From a bacterium SCSIO 12643 (lineage in GTDB: Bacteria; Bacteroidota; Bacteroidia; Flavobacteriales_G; Salibacteraceae), in contig CP073750.1 of NCBI GenBank assembly GCA_024398135.1, positions 3,224,001 through 3,288,000 of the forward strand: DNA of 64,000 bases, read 5' to 3'. The translations under genes and the position numbers were made by a program. The notes under the pieces are model-generated. The model made no database searches. It saw only the letters and a program-made list of their open reading frames with translations, and was not told the DNA's origin. Each line of letters begins with the position of its first letter. The stretch's first letter is position 1. Of the stretch, positions 58,164 through 64,000 are shown one piece after another.

Positions 58164-61100
58164 ATGATAGAAGAAGGTCCGATTCATGGTCAGAAAAACA
58201 GTAATATAAGTCATCAAATATTAATTAATAGTCCGGTTGTGACTTTTCTCTGGAGAAGAGAAAAAGATTGGATTATAGATTACATATCTCAAAATGTAGA
58301 AAATGTTTTGGGATATAAATATGAGCAACTGATATCACAAAGAGTTCTGCTTACTAAAATCATACACCCTCAGGATTTGGAAATTTGTACCAATGAGGTG
58401 AATCTGATTTCGAATACGGGAACCGGACATGGAATTCATCGCCCTTTACGCATTCGTAAAATGAATGGCCAGTATATCTGGGTAAAACTTCACACGCAGA
58501 TTCGTAAAAAAGAAAATGATGTGCTCTGGTGTGAAGGTGTGATGTATGATATCACGCAAGATATGCATCGAGAGGAAGAGCTACAGAACGATATTGAAGA
58601 AAGCCGACTCAAGACCTTACAGTATAAGACCTTTGTGAATTCCAGTTTTGAGGGCATTATGATTAGCGAGAATGGAATTGGAGTGGAATGCAATGCGAAA
58701 GCGTTGGAAATGTTTGGCTATACCCTGGAAGAAGCTGAAGGTTTACCCGCAGTTTCGGTAATTACGGAAGAATATAGAGACCTTGTCATTAAAAACATAC
58801 GGGAAGATTATACCAGGCCTTATAATGTTGTTGCGGTTCGAAAAGATGGAAGTCAGTTCGAAGCAGAAATTCAAGGGAAGAATTTTGTGCAGGGAGATCG
58901 TGTTTTGCGCATCACAGCAATTCGGGATATTACCGAAAAGAAAAAATCTGAAGCGGCATTGAATAAGAGTCGTGAAGAGTTGTATAAATCCAATCAAATT
59001 TTACAGCAACGTACCAACTTCTTAAAGACTGTAAATGAGTTTACGCATGAGCTGGCCCATTTTAAAACCATTAATGAAGTAACCTCATACATAAGGGACA
59101 TTACCATGGCCAAATTTGGTTTTGAAGATTGTATGGTATTTATGTGCGATAAAGTCACACAGGAGTTGATTGTGGAAGGAAGAGCTTCCAAGAACAAACA
59201 GATTCTTAAGAAAGGTCAGGGTATTGTTGGTGCTGCGGTTCAAGAAGGAAAACCCGTAGTGGTTAAGGATACGAGCAAGGATAGTCGGTATGTGGTAGAC
59301 CATGAAGTTAGGTACTCAGAATTAGCTGTTCCCATTATTTGTGATGGTGAGGTCTTAGGTGTGATAGACTCAGAACATCTGAAAAAGGATTATTTTACGG
59401 AGGAACATATTGAGGTGCTCAGTACCATTGCTAATATTTCCGGAGCGAGAATTAAACAAATTGAATCTCAAAAGGCGTTATTAGAAAGTGAATTGAAGCA
59501 TCGATTGATTTTTGAAAAAGCCAAGGATTCTATTTTCCTGTTAAAAGAGGGTTTGTTTGCAGATTGCAATAAAGTGACGCTGAAAATGTTTGGTTGTGAG
59601 AAAAAGGAAGATATTGTTGGAGAATCACCAGCAAAGTTTTCTCCCGAACTCCAACCTGATGGCAGAGATTCGAATACAAAAGCGGAAGAAAAGATTCAAT
59701 TGGCATATGATGGGAAACCGCAAACTTTCTATTGGTTGCATCAAAAATTAGATGGTACAACCTTCGATGCAGAGGTAAGTCTCAATCGTTTTTGCATGAA
59801 TGATGAGATGTTTTTACAAGCTGTAGTTCGGGATATTACAGAACGGAAAACGATGGAGTTGACCCTTAAGAAGAGTGAAAAATTATATCGTAATCTAATA
59901 GAACTTACCTCCACGGTAGCCTGGGAAATTGATGTGAATACCGATCAATTTACGTTTATGAGTCCGCAAATTGAGGAGGTTTCTGGATACACTCCGGATA
60001 AGTGGGCAGATTTGGATTTTTGGGAGGCTACAATTCATCCTGATGATAGAGCAGAGGCTGTGAATTATTGTAGCAATGCTGCCGCAAGTGGTAAAAACCA
60101 TTCTTTTGAATATCGTATGGTTCGGGCGGATGGCGAAATTGTTTGGATCAATAAGGTTGTGAGCGTTGTCAAACGTAATGATGAGGTGGTAAGGTTAAGA
60201 GGATATTTTCTGGATGTTACAGAACAGAAAATGTCTGAACGCATCAAAGAAGAGTATACGCAGAAACTGAGAGATAAGGTAACGGAACTTGAAGAAGCCA
60301 AAGAGAATTACCGAAAACTCTTTGATGAAAATAGAGTTTCACTGTTGGAAGAGGATTTTACAGAATCTTACAATCGAATTCAGGGATTAAAAGAACAGGG
60401 TGTAGAAGACTTTTTAGAGTATGTCAAAGCCCACCCGGAGTTTATCAATGAGTGTATTCGAGCGATAAAAGTAGTTCAGGTCAATAAGGCCTCAGTAGAA
60501 TTATTTAAGGCCAATAGTAAGGAGCATTTAGTTCAATCTACAGGTCAAATTAAAACGGATTCTACACCGGGGCATTATACCAGGATATTTAATGAAATAT
60601 TTAAGGATCAAACAGAGATTATTAGTGAAACCTCGTTTAGAGATTTAAATGGCCAGATTATATATGGAATCGAGAAGTTACATCTAAGCATTGATCAGAA
60701 GTTAGGCTCCATTACAGCTAATATCTCCATCATTAATATCACCGAACGTGTCATTGTGGAGCAAAAGCTTCAAGAGCAAAATGAACATCTGATTACAATT
60801 ACAGAAGCATTGTCGGAGAAAAACAAAATGCTGAATGATAGTAGGTTTAGGTTTGAGAACTTATTTGAACAAAATCCAATTTCGGTTTGGGAGGAAGATG
60901 TATCTGAAACAATAGCTTTAATAAGGTCATTAAAAATGGATAGTTCTGATGTGATGGACTATTTGGATATGAATCCACATTTTGTTGAGAAATGTGCACG
61001 TTCTATTAAAATACTCAATGTAAATACCTACACATTGAAGTTGTTTGGAATTGAATCTAAAAATGAGTTATACAATATCCTAATCGAAAGCTTTAATCAA

Positions 61101-62870
61101 AAGTCATTTGATGCCTTTAAAGCAGGATTGGTTTCTCTACATAAAGGGGAAAAGAAATTTTCAAAAGAGACACAGTACAGAAAGAAAAATGGGGATATTA
61201 TTCAAGCGATTTTAAAACTGGTTTTAATTAATGATGAAGGAACTGCGATTATTTCCATTATTGATATTACACCATTAAAGAAAACGCAAAAAGCTCTTCT
61301 ACAAGCTAAAGAAAGGGCAGAGGAGAACGAAACCCACTTTAGAACCATTTTCGATACCTATATTGATCCTGTTTCAATTAGTCGGATGTCCGATTCTAAA
61401 TTGGTCAGAATCAATAAGGGATTCACCAATAAGATTGGATACACTGAGGCAGATGTATTGGGAAAAACTGCGATTGAATTGGGTATCTGGGTAGATGTTG
61501 AAGCCAGACAACGTACCATTGAAGAGGTGAAAAGAATAGGGTTTGTTCATGGAGTCGAGATGGAACTCAGATTGCGAAATGGAGAGATCAGAACTGAACT
61601 GCTTTCATTGCGAAAATTTACCATCAAAGATGAAGCTTATGTTCTGGTGGTATCCCATGATATTACGCTGAGAAAAAGAACTGAAGATGAGCTGTTGAAT
61701 AAGCAAAAGGAATTAATTGATGCAAAGGAACGCGCAGAAGAGGCTGATCGACTAAAAACAGAATTCTTAAATAATCTATCGCATGAAATCCGAACACCAC
61801 TGAATGGTATTATTGGTTTTTCGAGTTTCCTTTCCGATGAGTTTTTATCAGATGAACTTCGCAATCAGTACGTAAAAATTATACAGAGCAGTGGTGGACA
61901 ACTGGTGCGTGTGATTGATGAAATATTAGAGATTTCAAAACTTGAAAAGAATCAGTTGGTACCACAAAATGTAGAAGTTGATGTAGATCGTTTGTTATTT
62001 GACTTGTATTCTATCTTCAAACTGAAAGCCGAAGAAAAAGGAATTTCATTGAGTCTGAAAAGTGATTTGGAGATCGATGTGCATCGAATTATTACAGATG
62101 AAACCAAGCTGAATAAGATATTGAGTAATCTCCTTCAAAATGCATTAAAGTTCACTTCTAAAGGAGGGATTGATTTCGGGTATAAGGTAGTAGGTGGATT
62201 TATCGAGTTTTATGTTAAAGATACCGGAATAGGTATTGAAATCAATAAACAGCAAAGGGTTTTTGAACGATTTGCTCAGGAGGATAAATCTATCGCTCCA
62301 ACCTATGGTGGGTTAGGATTAGGACTTTCAATTGTGAAAGAACATGTAGATTTATTGGGAGGAACGATCAATCTGGTATCATCAAAAGGAAAAGGTTCTA
62401 CATTTTTAGTTTCATTGCCTTACGAACCCGTTGAATATACTAAGGTAGTTGCTCTTGAAGAGCCTGAAAAATCGGTAGATAATAATGCCGGTGCCATTCG
62501 GATTTTGGTTGTGGAAGACGATGAGGTGAGTTCAAGATTGATGATTCGGCTTATTGAGAAACTCCTGGTTAATTGTGTGGTAATCCACGCAGTGGATGGA
62601 CAACAGGCGGTTGATTTTGTAAAACAGTTTGAAACGTTTGATTTGATTTTAATGGATATAAATATTCCGGTGATTAATGGATATCAGGCAACGGCTGAAA
62701 TTCAAGAAATCAATCCGAATATTCCGATCATTGCGCAAACAGCGTATTCTACCACAGAAGACATTAAACGTATTGAAGATGCCGGGTGTATGGATTTTAT
62801 ATCCAAACCGATTAAGCCAACTTTATTGAAAGCTTTATTTGAAAAGTATTTACCGGAGAATATTAGTTAA
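58164..62870 (+). CDS. Hybrid sensor histidine kinase with multiple PAS and GAF domains
   Basis: 1568 residues, no transmembrane helix. Approximate order: PAS (30-135), PAS (155-265), GAF (300-440), PAS (450-570), PAS (575-700), two related PAS-like domains (715-870 and 900-1055) that both start with an LxEEDF/V motif, another PAS (1070-1175), HisKA with NNLSHEIRTPLNGIIGFS (phospho-His1207), HATPase (1310-1420, NALKFTSKGGIDFGYKV, DTGIGIEINKQQRVF) and a receiver (1450-1565) with Asp1498 in LMDINIP. A cytoplasmic sensor of small ligands, oxygen or redox; the output partner is not nearby. Confidence 0.93.
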   Translation: MIEEGPIHGQKNSNISHQILINSPVVTFLWRREKDWIIDYISQNVENVLGYKYEQLISQRVLLTKIIHPQDLEICTNEVNLISNTGTGHGIHRPLRIRKMNGQYIWVKLHTQIRKKENDVLWCEGVMYDITQDMHREEELQNDIEESRLKTLQYKTFVNSSFEGIMISENGIGVECNAKALEMFGYTLEEAEGLPAVSVITEEYRDLVIKNIREDYTRPYNVVAVRKDGSQFEAEIQGKNFVQGDRVLRITAIRDITEKKKSEAALNKSREELYKSNQILQQRTNFLKTVNEFTHELAHFKTINEVTSYIRDITMAKFGFEDCMVFMCDKVTQELIVEGRASKNKQILKKGQGIVGAAVQEGKPVVVKDTSKDSRYVVDHEVRYSELAVPIICDGEVLGVIDSEHLKKDYFTEEHIEVLSTIANISGARIKQIESQKALLESELKHRLIFEKAKDSIFLLKEGLFADCNKVTLKMFGCEKKEDIVGESPAKFSPELQPDGRDSNTKAEEKIQLAYDGKPQTFYWLHQKLDGTTFDAEVSLNRFCMNDEMFLQAVVRDITERKTMELTLKKSEKLYRNLIELTSTVAWEIDVNTDQFTFMSPQIEEVSGYTPDKWADLDFWEATIHPDDRAEAVNYCSNAAASGKNHSFEYRMVRADGEIVWINKVVSVVKRNDEVVRLRGYFLDVTEQKMSERIKEEYTQKLRDKVTELEEAKENYRKLFDENRVSLLEEDFTESYNRIQGLKEQGVEDFLEYVKAHPEFINECIRAIKVVQVNKASVELFKANSKEHLVQSTGQIKTDSTPGHYTRIFNEIFKDQTEIISETSFRDLNGQIIYGIEKLHLSIDQKLGSITANISIINITERVIVEQKLQEQNEHLITITEALSEKNKMLNDSRFRFENLFEQNPISVWEEDVSETIALIRSLKMDSSDVMDYLDMNPHFVEKCARSIKILNVNTYTLKLFGIESKNELYNILIESFNQKSFDAFKAGLVSLHKGEKKFSKETQYRKKNGDIIQAILKLVLINDEGTAIISIIDITPLKKTQKALLQAKERAEENETHFRTIFDTYIDPVSISRMSDSKLVRINKGFTNKIGYTEADVLGKTAIELGIWVDVEARQRTIEEVKRIGFVHGVEMELRLRNGEIRTELLSLRKFTIKDEAYVLVVSHDITLRKRTEDELLNKQKELIDAKERAEEADRLKTEFLNNLSHEIRTPLNGIIGFSSFLSDEFLSDELRNQYVKIIQSSGGQLVRVIDEILEISKLEKNQLVPQNVEVDVDRLLFDLYSIFKLKAEEKGISLSLKSDLEIDVHRIITDETKLNKILSNLLQNALKFTSKGGIDFGYKVVGGFIEFYVKDTGIGIEINKQQRVFERFAQEDKSIAPTYGGLGLGLSIVKEHVDLLGGTINLVSSKGKGSTFLVSLPYEPVEYTKVVALEEPEKSVDNNAGAIRILVVEDDEVSSRLMIRLIEKLLVNCVVIHAVDGQQAVDFVKQFETFDLILMDINIPVINGYQATAEIQEINPNIPIIAQTAYSTTEDIKRIEDAGCMDFISKPIKPTLLKALFEKYLPENIS

Positions 62871-63490
62871 TGATATAGGATTTTCTCTCCGGCAGTAATC
62901 GGAATTGAAATATAATTCTCTTCCGGAGGGATAGGGCATGAGAATGCGATGTTATAAGCACAGTATGGGTTATATGCCAAATTAAAATCTACGAGGATAG
63001 AATCCGTACCAGAAACACCAAGGTTTAAATATCGACCTCCACCATAAGTCTCTTGTCCGCTGGTGAGATCTGTAAAAGGAACAAACAGTTCTCCTTTTGT
63101 ATCTCCCACTTCCTGAAAAGCTATAAGTTCAAAAGGTTTGTCCTGGATCGTAAGCACAATTTTTGCATATGTGATCATAGAAGCCAAACGTTCCGTACTT
63201 GTGGCCATTTGAATGATTTCAGGGTTTTGAATAAGCTGTATAGAGGCATTGATTATCCAGGTACTGTCAGGAGCAAAGTGATTTAATCCTACAAATGCTT
63301 CTCGTTTTTCAGTGGGAATTGGAGATTTAGGATTGGTCTTAAGCTCTTTATTCCAAATTTTTCTCGCTTGAATCAGGCTATCTACATAAGATAACCGGTC
63401 TTTAGTATTTGAACCGATAGAGGTCGAATCTGAGCAAGAAAAGCCCCAGATCAAAGCACTTAGAAAAACAATTGAACGTAAAATATTCAT
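62867..63490 (-). CDS. DUF1684 domain-containing lipoprotein
   Basis: 207 residues from ATG 63490, which gives the lipoprotein signal MNILRSIVFLSALIWGFSC. DUF1684 features: VDSLIQARKIWNKELKTNPK, SPIPTEKREAFVGLNHFAPD, LDFNLAYNPYCAYNIAFSCP and PPEENYISIPITAGEK. The family is predicted to be FMN-binding. Ends by overlapping the convergent histidine kinase gene by 4 bp. Confidence 0.88.
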   Translation of the reverse strand: MNILRSIVFLSALIWGFSCSDSTSIGSNTKDRLSYVDSLIQARKIWNKELKTNPKSPIPTEKREAFVGLNHFAPDSTWIINASIQLIQNPEIIQMATSTERLASMITYAKIVLTIQDKPFELIAFQEVGDTKGELFVPFTDLTSGQETYGGGRYLNLGVSGTDSILVDFNLAYNPYCAYNIAFSCPIPPEENYISIPITAGEKILYH

Positions 63491-63516
63491 TCTGTATAGA
63501 TGCATTTAAAGAATTG

Positions 63517-63524
63517 CAAAAATA
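63517..63524 (-). promoter_or_regulatory. Promoter -7 element of the DUF1684 gene
   Basis: Minus-strand TATTTTTG (63524-63517) matches TAnnTTTG, 26 bp before the ATG at 63490. No TTTG lies 19 nt upstream, so the assignment is tentative. Confidence 0.4.
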
Positions 63525-63669
63525 GTGGATTTGCAAAGCCCCGTTTGCTTTGAATTCAAAACTAATTTGGTTACGTTTGGTGCGCATTCTTTGTAAAGAA
63601 ATCAAGAGGTGATTGAAATAACAGAAAATCTGTGTAGAATGATTTCGAAATAAGAATTTAATATTGATT

Positions 63670-64000
63670 ATGAAGGAATTAGTTTTAAAAGAGAGTCATA
63701 TAGCAATGGGTGGAAAAATGATTGAATTCGCAGGATTCAATATGCCCGTTACATTTTCAGGATTAATTGAAGAACATAACACCGTACGAAATGGTGTTGG
63801 TGTTTTTGATGTTTCGCACATGGGGGAGTTTTTTGTACGTGGTCCAAAAGCTTTTGAGTTAGTACAAAAAATCACATCAAACAATGTGGCGACTCTTTTT
63901 GATGGAAAGGTTTTATATTCTACTATGCCAAATGGTAAAGGAGGAATCGTTGACGATCTTTTGGTTTACCGTGTAAACGAAGAAGAGTATTTGTTAGTGG
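63670..64000 (+). CDS. gcvT: Aminomethyltransferase, glycine cleavage system T protein (3' truncated)
   Basis: 110 residues visible from ATG 63670 to the window edge. It opens [20 protein letters not shown], then [39 protein letters not shown] and [20 protein letters not shown], all typical of GcvT. The enzyme passes a methylene group from the aminomethyl-lipoyl protein to tetrahydrofolate in glycine cleavage. The rest lies beyond the window. Confidence 0.93.
   Translation, partial: MKELVLKESHIAMGGKMIEFAGFNMPVTFSGLIEEHNTVRNGVGVFDVSHMGEFFVRGPKAFELVQKITSNNVATLFDGKVLYSTMPNGKGGIVDDLLVYRVNEEEYLLV

Overview
The window reads as chromosome of a low-GC Bacteroidetes, most likely a flavobacterium-like marine or environmental lineage. 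The evidence is a type IX secretion (T9SS) type B sorting domain, a GldI-like gliding-motility isomerase, many Bacteroidetes-type lipoproteins and an outer-membrane receptor barrel. Several promoters fit the TAnnTTTG -7 consensus, one of them with TTG exactly 19 nt upstream, and Shine-Dalgarno sites are weak. Most of it is ordinary core and surface/housekeeping gene content. The accessory part is 41.6-51.4 kb, with a smaller repeat patch at 31.7-32.0 kb.

Layout. 0-5.5 kb: end of an outer-membrane receptor, an SPFH/ribbon-helix-helix pair, a T9SS cargo protein, and an ECF sigma operon with a CpxP/Spy-like periplasmic protein. 5.5-13.7 kb: class III aminotransferase, an operon with hutI, DUF547 and CoA-binding proteins, a patatin phospholipase, and an exopolysaccharide-initiating sugar transferase with a lipoprotein. 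14-23.3 kb: pcm, a CsgG-TPR-SH3 protein paired with an LPP20-like protein, a BNR/YCF48 lipoprotein, a Cys/Met PLP enzyme and a large FG-GAP/ASPIC lipoprotein. 23.3-30.7 kb: six minus-strand genes (surface proteins, an orphan LuxR regulator, a NarL-type response regulator and a TPR histidine kinase) flanked by two direct copies of a ~120-bp repeat that carries a terminator hairpin. 30.7-41.6 kb: mostly small minus-strand stress and surface genes (TetR with its operator, amine oxidase, SDR, Crp, PNPOx-like, VOC, ADP-ribosylglycohydrolase, TPR).

41.6-48.2 kb is a complete type I restriction-modification operon: XRE regulator, hsdM, hsdS, an abortive-infection gene with an RX4H HEPN-like motif, then hsdR. 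The genes overlap or nearly touch, so the HEPN-like gene appears to be part of the system. 48.4-51.3 kb is repeat-rich. Palindromic REP-like units (core CTGAGCGGAGTCGAAG, with flanks that change but stay complementary) occur singly and in compound units, and two of them fall inside the coding sequence of a membrane protein. A tRNA-Ser(GCT) with a clear promoter and terminator closes the region. 51.6-64 kb is core-like again: 7TM-HD phosphohydrolase, membrane MutS-like ATPase, NrnA-like DHH phosphatase, GldI and a second FKBP isomerase, a 1568-residue multi-PAS hybrid histidine kinase, a DUF1684 lipoprotein, and the start of gcvT.

The strongest leads are the type I RM operon with an embedded HEPN-like gene, the REP/BIME-like family including its in-frame coding insertion, and the repeat-flanked surface/regulator module. 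All family assignments come from reading motifs; no database search was run.
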